This document shows positions 29,327 through 37,293 of a stretch of 56,714 bases of DNA, piece after piece; within the stretch, counting starts at the first letter, position 1; each line of letters opens with the position of its first letter. A program made the position numbers and the translations under genes. Below the pieces are notes generated by a model. That model saw nothing but the letters and a program-made list of their open reading frames with translations. It was not told where the DNA came from and did no database searches. Origin of the DNA: an uncultured Brevundimonas sp. (GTDB lineage: Bacteria > Pseudomonadota > Alphaproteobacteria > Caulobacterales > Caulobacteraceae). The stretch lies in assembly GCF_937863155.1 (NCBI RefSeq), contig NZ_CALMFB010000005.1:1-56714 (forward strand). The letters are read 5' to 3'.

Positions 29327-29452
29327 ATCAGGACCTCCATTGGCGTTGGCCGCAGGGAAAGAGCCCCTGTGGCGGAATGTCGGTTCTGGTGGAGCAGCTT
29401 GGACCTCGGTGCGCAGTGCGAAAGGTGCAGGCGTTACGCATAGAGATCGACA
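29327..29452 (-). promoter_or_regulatory. 5' leader of the second csp gene
   Basis: This region holds the counterpart (29397-29452) of the conserved csp leader block, followed by the shared GGAGGTCCTGA. The upstream hypothetical gene ends at 29496, so the promoter must lie in this gap or just above it. Confidence 0.5.
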
Positions 29453-29495
29453 TCTTCATTCTGAACCAGGTTTGCGCCTGGCGCAAGGCGCAGCC

Positions 29496-29708
29496 TCAGT
29501 CAGATGAGATGGGCGGCAGGGTCGGTGCATAGTGCTGCTGGCACAGCGCCCTGAGCGCCCGGGTCACGGACTGACCGTACAGGCTTTCCTGAACGCGCTC
29601 ATACCCTTCGGCGGACAGGCGTTGGCGGATTTCGGTGACCGAACGACAGCCGCCGTGGCGGGCCAGCTGATAGGCGCGTTCGATGGTCGTGGGGCGATGA
29701 CTGCTCAT
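29496..29708 (-). CDS. small conserved protein of unknown function
   Basis: This 70-residue, basic, cytoplasmic protein has a single helical domain: TIERAYQLARHGGCRSVTEIRQRLSAEG, then ESLYGQSVTRALRALC. The SVTEIRQRLSAEGY part resembles a small winged or helix-turn-helix-like unit common in short alphaproteobacterial proteins, but no function is known to me. ATG start, own stop (TGA). It lies between a TorF-type porin gene and the second csp gene on the same strand. Confidence 0.6.
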   Translation of the reverse strand: MSSHRPTTIERAYQLARHGGCRSVTEIRQRLSAEGYERVQESLYGQSVTRALRALCQQHYAPTLPPISSD

Positions 29709-29752
29709 GACCCTAGATGGGGGAGGTCGTGCCGCGTTGCGATGGCCGCCGC

Positions 29753-30436
29753 TCAGAAGCCGAAGCTGATCGCGGCCACCACGGCGTCGGCATAGCGCGG
29801 ATCGTTCGACGGCCCGTCCGTTCCGTACCAGCGCACGTCCAGCGCGGCGCGACGGTTGATGGCCCAGCTCATGCCGGCGTTATAGCCGGTGTAGTCGATG
29901 GCCCCGTCCTGTTCGCGGCGGCCGATGGCGGCGCTGGCCGAGACGGTTTCATTGAAGTCCCACCCCGCCTGGGCCTCGACCCAGGTCCAGGCCTTCACCG
30001 CGCCCGTGCCATCGGGCGAATGCTGCAGCTGCAGACGCGCGCGCGCCGGTCCGATGGAGCGCGACAGATTGGCCGTGAACTCCCAGGCCTCGGCGTCCGC
30101 GCCCGGATTAGCGTCCAGTTGCCATTTGTGCGCGATGTTCAGGTCCAGGTCGAAGCCCGCGATCTGGGGCCGCACACCGAAGCCCAGTTCGCCTTCGGTG
30201 TCCGAACCGTTGGACTGGATCCCCTCCAGCCCGCCTTGGGCATAGAAGAAGCCGCTGTCGTTTTCCCATTCGGCGCTGGCCCAGACGAACTCCTGGCCCA
30301 TGGATTTGGACGCGGCCTTGGACCGGTTGTCGGTGCCGGCCCCGAAGCCGAAATTCCAGCGGCCCGGGGCGTCCTGCGCCAGGGCGGGCGTGGCCAGAAG
30401 CGCGATCAGGGCGGCGGTCGTCAGGGTGCGGATCAT
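29753..30436 (-). CDS. TorF-family putative outer-membrane porin
   Basis: The 227-residue protein has a Sec signal peptide (MIRTLTTAALIALLATPALAQD). Alternating aromatic/polar beta-strand sequence follows (FGFGAGTDNRS, EFVWASAEWEN, FFYAQGGLEGI, LQLQHSPDGT), ending with aromatic Phe (AAISFGF), typical of a beta-barrel outer-membrane protein. The opening resembles TIGR02001/TorF-type proteins. The transported substrate is unknown. The frame extends upstream through the nitronate monooxygenase gene as a shadow, but the signal peptide fixes the start at 30436. Confidence 0.75.
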   Translation of the reverse strand: MIRTLTTAALIALLATPALAQDAPGRWNFGFGAGTDNRSKAASKSMGQEFVWASAEWENDSGFFYAQGGLEGIQSNGSDTEGELGFGVRPQIAGFDLDLNIAHKWQLDANPGADAEAWEFTANLSRSIGPARARLQLQHSPDGTGAVKAWTWVEAQAGWDFNETVSASAAIGRREQDGAIDYTGYNAGMSWAINRRAALDVRWYGTDGPSNDPRYADAVVAAISFGF

Positions 30437-30468
30437 GTCCCCGCTTTGCCTTGAACCTATGGCGAAGT

Positions 30469-31416
30469 CTAGGCGGGCGAGCTCGGGGCGAAGGCGTCCG
30501 CCGCCGCGAAGCCGGCCACGGCCTGCGCATATTCCTCGCGCATGCGGGCGACCAGGTCGTGCGTGGTCGGAATATCGTGCACGGCGCCCGAACCCTGGCC
30601 GGCGGACCACACGGTTTTCCAGGCCTTGGCCTCTTCGCCCATGTCCAGCTTGTGTTCGGGCAGGGTCTTGGGGTCGATTCCGTTGGCCAGCAGCGAGGGG
30701 GTCAGGAAGTTGGCCGGAATGCCCGAAACGGCGGGAGTGTAGGTGATGTCGGCCGATCCGGCCTCGACGATCATCTGCTTGTATTCGGCCTGGGCGGCGC
30801 TCTCGGCCGTATTGATGAAGCGGGTGCCCATATAGGCGAAGTCGGCGCCCATCATCCGCGTCGCCGCCACGTCGCGCCCGGTCGACAGACAGCCCGACAG
30901 AATGATGGTCCCGTCGAAGAAGCCGCGCACTTCCTCGACCAGGGCGAAGGGATTGACCACCCCTGCATGGCCTCCGGCGCCTGCGGCGACCAGGATCAGG
31001 CCGTCGACCCCTGCCTGGGCCGCCTTTTTGGCGTGACGCACATTGGCGATGTCGTGGAACACGACCCCGCCATAGCCGTGCACCGCATCCACCAGATCGC
31101 GCACTGCCCCCAGCGAGGTGATCACCAGCGGAACCTGCTCGGCCACCGTCACCTCCAGGTCCGCCATCAGCCGGGTATTGGTCGGGTGGACGATGTGATT
31201 GACGCCGAACGCCGCCGCATCCGCCGTGCGCCGCGCCTTGATCTGTTGCAGCCAGTCCCGATAGCCCTCGGTCGTGCGCTGGTTCAGCGACGGAAAGGTG
31301 CCGATCACCCCGGCGTTGCAGCATTCGACCACCAGATCAGGCCCGGAGACCAGGAACATGGGGGCGGCGATGACCGGCAGTTTCAGGCCGGCTTGCAGCG
31401 AGGCGGGAATGGCCAC
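30469..31416 (-). CDS. nitronate monooxygenase (2-nitropropane dioxygenase family)
   Basis: The 315-residue FMN-dependent TIM-barrel enzyme has the N-terminal PVIAAPMFLVSGPDLV. VVFHDIANVRHAKKAAQAGVDGLILVAAGAGGH carries the phosphate-binding and catalytic-His region, and MGADFAYMGTRFI completes the FMN site. It oxidises alkyl nitronates such as propionate-3-nitronate. GTG at 31416 is preceded by AGGAGA. The gene ends about 30 bases before the porin gene start. Family members vary in substrate, so the exact reaction is inferred. Confidence 0.88.
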   Translation of the reverse strand: MAIPASLQAGLKLPVIAAPMFLVSGPDLVVECCNAGVIGTFPSLNQRTTEGYRDWLQQIKARRTADAAAFGVNHIVHPTNTRLMADLEVTVAEQVPLVITSLGAVRDLVDAVHGYGGVVFHDIANVRHAKKAAQAGVDGLILVAAGAGGHAGVVNPFALVEEVRGFFDGTIILSGCLSTGRDVAATRMMGADFAYMGTRFINTAESAAQAEYKQMIVEAGSADITYTPAVSGIPANFLTPSLLANGIDPKTLPEHKLDMGEEAKAWKTVWSAGQGSGAVHDIPTTHDLVARMREEYAQAVAGFAAADAFAPSSPA

Positions 31417-31475
31417 GGGCGTCTCCTGGGTTTTGTTTCGCTACGCTTAGCGGGCTGACGATGCGGAAGGCAACG

Positions 31476-31946
31476 AAATCCTCCCCCGCCGGGGGAGGGG
31501 GACCGCGAAGCGGTGGAGGGGGCTAACCCCGCACTCGGCGCCGGATGCGTTGCAACACATCCTCCAGATCCTCCAGCACATCGCGCGCCGCGATCCGCAT
31601 GACCGCGACGTCGTTTCGATGCAGCCATTCGGTGCGGCGTTCATCGTGCGCCGCGGCGTCAGGATGCTCGTGGCCCTGACCGTCGATCTCGACCGCAAGC
31701 CGGGCGTCCTCGCAGTAGAAATCAAGGATGTAGGGCCCGAGGGGATGCTGCCGTCGAAACCGCACATCATCCATGCGGCGGCCACGGATGGCGTTCCACA
31801 CCAGAACCTCAGGCAGGGTCATCTTGCGCCGCAGGCTGCGGGCCTTGGCTACGGTCGCCTTTGGCGCATAGGTCACTGACGCTCGGGCATGTGGCTGGCC
31901 CCCTCCACCACTTCGCGGTCCCCCTCCCCCGATGGGGGAGGATTTT
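31476..31946. mobile_element. DUF559 cassette bounded by ~48-bp inverted repeats (copy 1)
   Basis: The left end (31476-31524) starts AAATCCTCCCCC and ends GGTGGAGGGGGCT. The right end (31899-31946) is its inverted counterpart, starting GGCCCCCTCCACC and ending GGGGGAGGATTTT. Each end contains an internal palindrome (CCTCCCCC/GGGGGAGG). Between them lies one DUF559 gene whose TAG stop overlaps the repeat end. A second copy sits at 35496-35992. No target-site duplication is visible. Confidence 0.65.
31523..31876 (-). CDS. DUF559 protein, Vsr/PD-(D/E)XK nuclease-like
   Basis: The 117-residue protein contains a compact restriction-endonuclease-like fold. An N-terminal basic helix (KARSLRRKMTLPEVLVWNAIRG), RFRRQHPLGPYILDFYCEDARLAVEIDGQGH (D...ExD nuclease-like core) and MRIAARDVLEDLEDVL follow in order. 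DUF559 proteins are related to Vsr endonucleases and often carried by repeat-bounded cassettes. GTG 31876 gives a start that matches the second copy; a longer upstream frame runs through the inverted repeat. The cellular role is unknown. Confidence 0.8.
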   Translation of the reverse strand: MTYAPKATVAKARSLRRKMTLPEVLVWNAIRGRRMDDVRFRRQHPLGPYILDFYCEDARLAVEIDGQGHEHPDAAAHDERRTEWLHRNDVAVMRIAARDVLEDLEDVLQRIRRRVRG

Positions 31947-31968
31947 AAAGCGCGCCGCAAGCGCCTAA

Positions 31969-32439
31969 ATGGCCCCTATGACCACCGACACTTCCGGCCT
32001 TTCCCAGCTCGGCGCCCAGACGGCCCAGCCGACCAGTCCCGAAACCGCCGTGCTTGAGCGCGTGCCCAATCCGCATGCCGACAGCCTGTATGTCGCGCGC
32101 TTCACCGTGCCCGAGTTCACCAGCCTGTGCCCCGTGACGGGCCAGCCGGATTTCGCCCATATCGTCATCGACTATGTGCCCGGCGACTGGCTGGTCGAAT
32201 CCAAGTCGCTGAAGCTGTATCTGACCGCGTTCCGCAACCATGGCGCCTTCCACGAGGACTGCACCGTGGCCATCGGCAAGCGGCTGGCTGATCTGCTGGC
32301 CCCCAAATGGCTGCGGATCGGCGGCTACTGGTATCCGCGCGGCGGCATCCCCATCGACGTCTTCTGGCAGACGGGCGCGCCGCTGGACGGCGTCTGGCTG
32401 CCGGATCAGGGCGTGCCCACCTATCGCGGCCGGGGCTGA
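31969..32439 (+). CDS. queF: NADPH-dependent 7-cyano-7-deazaguanine reductase QueF
   Basis: The 156-residue protein of the short, unimodular QueF type has [20 protein letters not shown] with the catalytic Cys and Asp. [23 protein letters not shown] is the QueF signature and binding Glu/His region. It reduces preQ0 to preQ1 for queuosine tRNA modification. The ATG at 31969, or one at 31978, begins only 22-31 bases from the right end of the DUF559 cassette. Neither has a clear ribosome-binding site, and its promoter probably lies inside or across the cassette. Confidence 0.92.
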   Translation: MAPMTTDTSGLSQLGAQTAQPTSPETAVLERVPNPHADSLYVARFTVPEFTSLCPVTGQPDFAHIVIDYVPGDWLVESKSLKLYLTAFRNHGAFHEDCTVAIGKRLADLLAPKWLRIGGYWYPRGGIPIDVFWQTGAPLDGVWLPDQGVPTYRGRG

Positions 32440-32505
32440 GGCGTCCCGAAAAACCTCATCTCGACCTCATGATTTGACGGCGTCGCGCGGCCTAAGGGCT
32501 GGGGC

Positions 32506-33369
32506 ATGACCGTTGATCGCCTTCCGCTGGAAACCCTGGGCCGGGCCTGGCTGGCGCGGCTTCAGGCCCGCGCCGACCGCGCCGCCTGGTCGCGCCATGC
32601 CTTCGAGTTCCTGATGTTTGGGCTGAAGCAGGCCTGGGCCTGTCTGTTCGGCGGGGCGATGCTGGCCTTGCTGGTGGGCACGCACCTGCTGTGGCCCGAC
32701 CGTGCGCCCGTCGCCCGTTATGACGCCCTGGTGCTGGGCGCCGTCGCCCTTCAGGCGGCCATGCTGGCGCTGCGGCTGGAGAGCTGGGAGGAGGCGCGGG
32801 TCATCTTCCTGTTCCACATCGCCGGCACGGTGATGGAGCTGTTCAAGACCGCGCACGGATCGTGGATCTATCCCGAGGCGTCGGTGCTGCGGATCGGGGA
32901 CGTGCCGCTGTTCTCGGGCTTCATGTATGCGGCGGTCGGCAGCTATATCGCGCGGGTCCAGCGCATCTTCCACATCCGGGTGCGGGCCTATCCGCCGCTG
33001 TGGACCACCTGGATTCTGGCCGGCGCCATCTACGTCAACTTCTTCGCTCACCACTGGCTGCCGGACGTGCGGCTGGCGCTGTTCGCGGCGACGGCGGCGC
33101 TGTTCGCGCGGGCGCGCTTCTGGTTCACGGCCGATCGGGCGCGGCGGTCGATGCCGATCCTTCTGGGCTATGGCCTGGTAGCCCTGTTCATCTGGTTCGC
33201 CGAGAACCTGGCCACGTTCGCGCGGGCCTGGACCTATCCCGACCAGGCGGCGGGGTGGGAGATGGTGTCGCTGGCCAAGCTGGGCAGCTGGTTCCTGCTG
33301 ATGATCGTGTCGGTGGTTCTGGTGTCCATCGTCCACCGGCCGCAGCCTGAGATCAGCCCAGCCGCGTGA
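32506..33369 (+). CDS. DUF817 integral membrane protein
   Basis: The 287-residue polytopic protein has about seven to eight hydrophobic helices: near 42-62, 72-88, 100-116, 130-150, 163-185, 193-206, 226-245 and 263-280. Conserved polar motifs of the DUF817 (YoaT-like) family, FKTAHGSWIYPE and PLFSGFMYAAVGSYI, are present. No transport or enzymatic function is established. The last 17 bases overlap the convergent nitroreductase gene. Confidence 0.8.
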   Translation: MTVDRLPLETLGRAWLARLQARADRAAWSRHAFEFLMFGLKQAWACLFGGAMLALLVGTHLLWPDRAPVARYDALVLGAVALQAAMLALRLESWEEARVIFLFHIAGTVMELFKTAHGSWIYPEASVLRIGDVPLFSGFMYAAVGSYIARVQRIFHIRVRAYPPLWTTWILAGAIYVNFFAHHWLPDVRLALFAATAALFARARFWFTADRARRSMPILLGYGLVALFIWFAENLATFARAWTYPDQAAGWEMVSLAKLGSWFLLMIVSVVLVSIVHRPQPEISPAA

Positions 33370-33955
33370 CCTTGCCCGCCATGTCGGGACGCGGCCGTTC
33401 CAGCGGCGGCTCGGTCAGGGTTCCGATATGGATGAAGCCGGCGATCCGTTCGCCGTCTCTGACCCCGAACAGAGCCGTGGCCTGGGGGTCATAGCTGTAC
33501 CAGTCGGTGATCCAGCTGGCGCTGTAGCCCAGCGCGCCTGCCGCGTGTTCCAGGTTCATGCACACCGCCCCGGTGGACAGTTCCTGTTCCCACACCGGCA
33601 CCTTGTGGCCGGCGATCGGGGCCGAGATCACCAGAACCGTCACCGGCGGCGCCGTCAGCTTGACCAGAACCTTGGCCGCCTTGCCCGGATCGGGCTGTTG
33701 CTGCGCCAGGGGCGTCAGGGCCTGGGCGATGCGGTCGCGGGCGTCGGGCGACAGGATCACGAACCGCCACGGAAACAGCTTGCCATGGTCCGGCGTGCGC
33801 GCGCCCAGGTGCAGGATGTCGTTCAGCTCGGCCTCCGACGGGCCGGGCGCGATCAGGCTTTGCGCCGGGGCCGAACGGCGGGTCGCCAGTCGGTCGCGCC
33901 ACTGGGGCGACGGAACGGGAAGGGGCAGGGCGGCGCCCAGAACATCATCGGCCAT
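33353..33955 (-). CDS. nitroreductase-family flavoprotein, YdjA-like
   Basis: The 200-residue FMN enzyme has a RRSAPAQSL N-terminal FMN-binding pattern. ARTPDHGKLFPWRFVIL, QELSTGAVCMNLEHAAGALGYSASW and FIHIGT follow in order. Short members of this type resemble E. coli YdjA, whose physiological substrate is unclear. ATG 33955 begins immediately before the conserved domain; the frame continues upstream without coding character. It is convergent with the DUF817 gene and divergent from the following NUDIX gene over a 46-base gap. Confidence 0.85.
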   Translation of the reverse strand: MADDVLGAALPLPVPSPQWRDRLATRRSAPAQSLIAPGPSEAELNDILHLGARTPDHGKLFPWRFVILSPDARDRIAQALTPLAQQQPDPGKAAKVLVKLTAPPVTVLVISAPIAGHKVPVWEQELSTGAVCMNLEHAAGALGYSASWITDWYSYDPQATALFGVRDGERIAGFIHIGTLTEPPLERPRPDMAGKVTRLG

Positions 33956-34001
33956 GCGCCTAGCTAGGATTTGCCGGGGCGCGGCGCCATAGGTGCGGGC
34001 G

Positions 34002-34643
34002 ATGAGCCAGGATGAAAACGAACCCCAGAACGACCCGCCGTGGGCCGAGGGCGTGACCCGGCCGCCGCCGTGGACGGATGCGGGCGGCCGCACCGTCTAT
34101 GAGAACCCCTGGCTGCGCCTGACCGAACACAACGCCACGGCCCCGACCGGGGCGCCCGCCCTCTATGCTGTTCTGCGGCCCCGGAACCTGGCGGTCGGCG
34201 TCCTGCCGATCCACGATGACGGGACCGTGACCCTGGTGGGTCAGTCGCGCTTCGCCTGCGCCGACTTTTCGTGGGAGATGCCCGAAGGCGGCGCGCCCTT
34301 CGATGAAGACCCGCTGGAGGGCATACGGCGCGAACTGGCCGAGGAGGCCGGGCTGAAGGCCGATCATTGGCTGGAGGTGCTGCAGATGCAGATGTCCAAC
34401 TCGGTGACCGACGAACGGGCCGTGGCCTGGTTGTGCTGGGGCCTGTCGCCCGCGCCGGTCGCGCCGGACCCGACCGAGGTGATCGTGACCGCCCGGACCC
34501 CCTTCATGACCCTGATCGACGCCATCGGCCGGGGCCAGGTGCAGGACGCCTTCACCGTGGCGACGGCGCTGCGGGCCTACCATATGGCGCGTGAAAGCCT
34601 GCTGCCGGGCTGGCTGGCCCATGTCATGCTGCACCGGCTATGA
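34002..34643 (+). CDS. NUDIX hydrolase, ADP-ribose pyrophosphatase-like
   Basis: The 213-residue protein has an intact Nudix box GGAPFDEDPLEGIRRELAEEAGL, with Gly and the Glu quartet in register. It is preceded by VGVLPIHDDGTVTLVGQ and followed by long C-terminal helices. The layout resembles ADP-ribose or nucleoside-diphosphate-sugar hydrolases, though the substrate is unproven. The ATG at 34002 is nine bases into a longer frame that starts with GTG. cysE begins about 24 bases downstream. Confidence 0.85.
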   Translation: MSQDENEPQNDPPWAEGVTRPPPWTDAGGRTVYENPWLRLTEHNATAPTGAPALYAVLRPRNLAVGVLPIHDDGTVTLVGQSRFACADFSWEMPEGGAPFDEDPLEGIRRELAEEAGLKADHWLEVLQMQMSNSVTDERAVAWLCWGLSPAPVAPDPTEVIVTARTPFMTLIDAIGRGQVQDAFTVATALRAYHMARESLLPGWLAHVMLHRL

Positions 34644-34666
34644 TGGCGCCGAACGAAAGGACGCCC

Positions 34667-35488
34667 ATGACCCGACTGGAAGTCGTCGCCGCGCGTGAAG
34701 ACGTCTGGGGCCAGCTGCGGGCCTCGGCCGAGGCGGCCGCGCGCGACGAGCCGGGCCTGGCGTCCCAGATGAACGCCGTCATCCTGGCCCACGCGGATCT
34801 GGCCGGCGCCCTCAGCTTCCAGATCGGGCGCAAGCTGGGAGACGCCGAACTGGGCGCCATGACGGTGCGTGAAGTGTGTCTGGAGGCCTATGAGGCCGAT
34901 CCGGCCATCGTCGCGGCGGCCGAGGCCGACCTGGCCGCCGTGGCCGAGCGCGACCCGGCCATCCGCTCGCTGTTGCAGCCGTTTCTGTATTTCAAGGGCT
35001 TCCAGGCGCTTCAGGCCTATCGCGTGGCGCACTGGCTGTGGACGCGCGGACGCGAGACCCTGGCCCTGCATTTCCAGAGCCGGATGTCCGAACTGTTCCA
35101 GGTCGACATCCACCCCGGCGCCCGCATGGGGTCGGGCCTGTTCCTGGACCACGGCACCGGCATCGTCATCGGCGAAACGGCGGTGGTGGGCGACGAAGTG
35201 TCCATGCTGCACGCTGTCACCCTGGGCGGCACCGGGGCCGAACGCGGCGATCGCCACCCCAAGATCGGCCGCGGCGTCCTGCTGGGCGCGGGGGCCAAGG
35301 TGCTGGGCAACATCACGGTCGGCGACTACGCCAAGGTGGCCTCCGGTTCGGTGGTGCTGAAGCCGGTGCCCGCAGGCTGCACGGTGGCGGGGGTTCCGGC
35401 CCGGCTGGTCAACTGCCCGACCGAGGCGGCCCCGGCGCGGACCATGGACCATACGCTGGCCGACATCGTCTATGATTTCGTGATCTGA
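34667..35488 (+). CDS. cysE: serine O-acetyltransferase
   Basis: The 273-residue enzyme has an N-terminal helical domain and a C-terminal left-handed beta-helix with hexapeptide repeats. Conserved motifs are VDIHPGARMGSGLFLDHGTGIVIGETAVVGDEVSM, GGTGAERGDRHPKIGRG and GAGAKVLGNI. Acetylation of serine is the first step of de novo cysteine synthesis, so the organism has both this route and reverse transsulfuration. AAAGGA before ATG 34667 decides the start over an ATG nine codons earlier. A DUF559 cassette begins eight bases after the stop. Confidence 0.93.
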   Translation: MTRLEVVAAREDVWGQLRASAEAAARDEPGLASQMNAVILAHADLAGALSFQIGRKLGDAELGAMTVREVCLEAYEADPAIVAAAEADLAAVAERDPAIRSLLQPFLYFKGFQALQAYRVAHWLWTRGRETLALHFQSRMSELFQVDIHPGARMGSGLFLDHGTGIVIGETAVVGDEVSMLHAVTLGGTGAERGDRHPKIGRGVLLGAGAKVLGNITVGDYAKVASGSVVLKPVPAGCTVAGVPARLVNCPTEAAPARTMDHTLADIVYDFVI

Positions 35489-35495
35489 GCCTCGC

Positions 35496-35992
35496 AAATC
35501 CTCCCCCATCGGGGGAGGGGGACCGCGACCCGAAGGGCGGCGCGTAGCAGTCAAGCGGTGGAGGGGGCTGGCTGGATGCTGGATCGCCCGTGACCTACGC
35601 CCCCAAACCAACCGTCGCCAAGGCTCGCAAGCTCCGCCGCAAGCTGACCTTGCCGGAAGTCCTCGTCTGGACCGCGCTGCGAGGTCGGCGCCTGGATGGC
35701 GTTCGCTTCCGTCGCCAACATCCTGTGGGGCCCTACATTCTCGATTTCTACTGCTAGGACGCGCGCCTGGCGGTCGAGATCGATGGTCAGGGACACGAGC
35801 ATCCCGACGCCTTCGCGCACGATGAGCGACGGACCGCGTGGCTGAACCAGCATGGCGTATCGGTCATGCGTATTGCGGCCAGAGATGTATTGGACGATCT
35901 CGAAGACGTGCTGGCGCGCATCCTGCGGCGTGCTCGCGCTTAGCCCCCTCCACCGCCTGCGGCGGTCCCCCTCCCCCGATGGGGGAGGATTT
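35496..35992. mobile_element. DUF559 cassette bounded by inverted repeats (copy 2)
   Basis: The left end begins AAATCCTCCCCCATCGGGGGAG; relative to copy 1 it carries about 24 extra bases inside the arm (near 35529-35552) before GCGGTGGAGGGGGCT. The right end (35942-35992) begins AGCCCCCTCCACC and ends GGGGAGGATTT. The cassette is in the opposite orientation to copy 1 and encloses a DUF559 gene interrupted by an amber codon. Confidence 0.65.
35590..35943 (+). pseudogene. DUF559 nuclease-like gene with internal amber codon
   Basis: From GTG 35590 the frame encodes the same 117-residue protein as copy 1, with 21 differing positions by my count. At codon 56 (35755-35757) TAG stands where copy 1 has GAG (Glu) in DFYC-E-DARL. 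Everything after it (LAVEIDGQGHEHPDAF, SVMRIAARDVLDDLEDVL) is still conserved, so the mutation is recent, or a sequencing error. The stop at 35943 overlaps the right inverted repeat, as in copy 1. Confidence 0.8.
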
Positions 35993-36066
35993 CCATCGGG
36001 GCTTTCAAACCCGACCCGACCTCACTAGGGTCCGCGCCCAATTCACCATCCTGACGAGGCCGCCCC

Positions 36067-36276
36067 GTGACCGAAGCCGACATCAAGCGCGTCGAGACGC
36101 ATCTGAAGCGCACCTTCAACCATGGCGGTCTGAAGCTGAAGGCCCGCAAACAGGCCGATTCCGCCGAGGTCTATGTCGATGACGAATTCATCGGCGTGGT
36201 GTTCGAAGACGAGGACGAGGCCGGCTCCTACATGTTCGAAATGGCCATTCTGGCGGAAGACCTGCCCCAGGCCTGA
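36067..36276 (+). CDS. DUF3126 family protein
   Basis: The 69-residue acidic cytoplasmic protein begins MTEADIKRVETHLKRTF and has the DUF3126 pattern AEVYVDDEFIGVVFEDEDEAGSY. The family is restricted to Alphaproteobacteria and has no known function. Start is GTG 36067. It is followed 26 bases later by mmsB and may be cotranscribed with it. It lies about 75 bases after the right end of the second DUF559 cassette. Confidence 0.8.
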   Translation: MTEADIKRVETHLKRTFNHGGLKLKARKQADSAEVYVDDEFIGVVFEDEDEAGSYMFEMAILAEDLPQA

Positions 36277-36302
36277 AGACCGAACGCACCGGAGACGCCG
36301 TC

Positions 36303-37211
36303 ATGACCGCGCAACGCATCGCCTTCATCGGGCTGGGCAATATGGGCGGCGGCATGGCCGCCAACCAGGCCAAGGCGGGCCGACAGGTCATGGCCTTCGA
36401 CCTGTCGCAGGACGCCATGGATCGCGCCGTGGCGGCCGGCTGCACCGCCGCGGCTTCGGTGGCCGAGGCGGTCAAGGATGCGGATATCATCATCACCATG
36501 CTGCCGGCCGGGCCGCATGTGATGAAGGTCTATTCCGAACAGATCATCGGCGCGGCGCCGACCAGCGCGCTGCTGCTGGACTGTTCGACCATCGATGTGG
36601 ACACGGCGCGCGCCGTGGCTGGCCGGGCGCGCGAGGCGGGCTACGCCTTCGCCGACGCGCCGGTGTCGGGCGGCACCATGGCGGCGGACGCCGGGACGCT
36701 GGCCTTCATGGTCGGCTGCGACGAAGACCAGTTCGCCCGCATCGAGGCGGCGCTGGCGCCCATGAGCCGCGCCACCTTCCGCGCCGGCGACCATGGCGCG
36801 GGTCAGGCGGCCAAGATCTGCAACAACATGATCCTGGGCATCACCATGCTGGGGACGTGCGAGGCGATCGGCCTGGCCGAGAAGCTGGGCCTGGACCCGG
36901 TCAAGATGTTCGACATCGTGGCCAAGTCGTCGGGCCAGTCTTGGTCGGTGACCACCTATTATCCCTGGCCCGGCCCGGTGCCGACGGCGCCTTCGAATCG
37001 CAACTACGACGGCGGGTTCGCCGCCGCCATGATGCTGAAGGATCTGAAGCTGGCCCAGGACGCGGCGGCCAAGGCCGGCGCCAGCACCCCCCTGGGCGCC
37101 CAGACCGAGGCCCTGTTCCAGATGTTCAACGGCCTGGGTTACGGCGGCCGCGACTTCTCGGCCATCCTGCAGATGCTGCGCGGGAAACTGGACGAACTGC
37201 CCCAGGGTTGA
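36303..37211 (+). CDS. mmsB: 3-hydroxyisobutyrate dehydrogenase
   Basis: The 302-residue beta-hydroxyacid dehydrogenase has an N-terminal NAD-binding Rossmann motif FIGLGNMGGGMA, DAPVSGGTMAADAGTLAFM (substrate loop), and catalytic Lys in GAGQAAKICNNM. The C-terminal helical domain has KDLKLAQDAA. It oxidises 3-hydroxyisobutyrate to methylmalonate semialdehyde in valine catabolism. No other valine genes are nearby. GGAG precedes the ATG. Confidence 0.9.
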   Translation: MTAQRIAFIGLGNMGGGMAANQAKAGRQVMAFDLSQDAMDRAVAAGCTAAASVAEAVKDADIIITMLPAGPHVMKVYSEQIIGAAPTSALLLDCSTIDVDTARAVAGRAREAGYAFADAPVSGGTMAADAGTLAFMVGCDEDQFARIEAALAPMSRATFRAGDHGAGQAAKICNNMILGITMLGTCEAIGLAEKLGLDPVKMFDIVAKSSGQSWSVTTYYPWPGPVPTAPSNRNYDGGFAAAMMLKDLKLAQDAAAKAGASTPLGAQTEALFQMFNGLGYGGRDFSAILQMLRGKLDELPQG

Positions 37212-37293
37212 GACGCGCTGAGGCGCGCCGTTCGGCGTTAACTCTCAATCCATGGTTGTGGTCGACTCTGGCTGAGTCGCATTAGCGACGCTG

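Noticed and set aside
29753-31324. One long minus-strand gene covering both the porin and the nitronate monooxygenase region
   Set aside because: A signal peptide fixes the porin start at 30436, and the upstream part is a wrong-frame reading of the monooxygenase.
28656-35757. Genome-wide reassignment or suppression of TAG, suggested by the csp/IF-1 frame and the DUF559 amber
   Set aside because: TAG is an ordinary stop in hfsB, the convergent glycosyltransferase, the response regulator and both DUF559 genes, so general recoding is unlikely.
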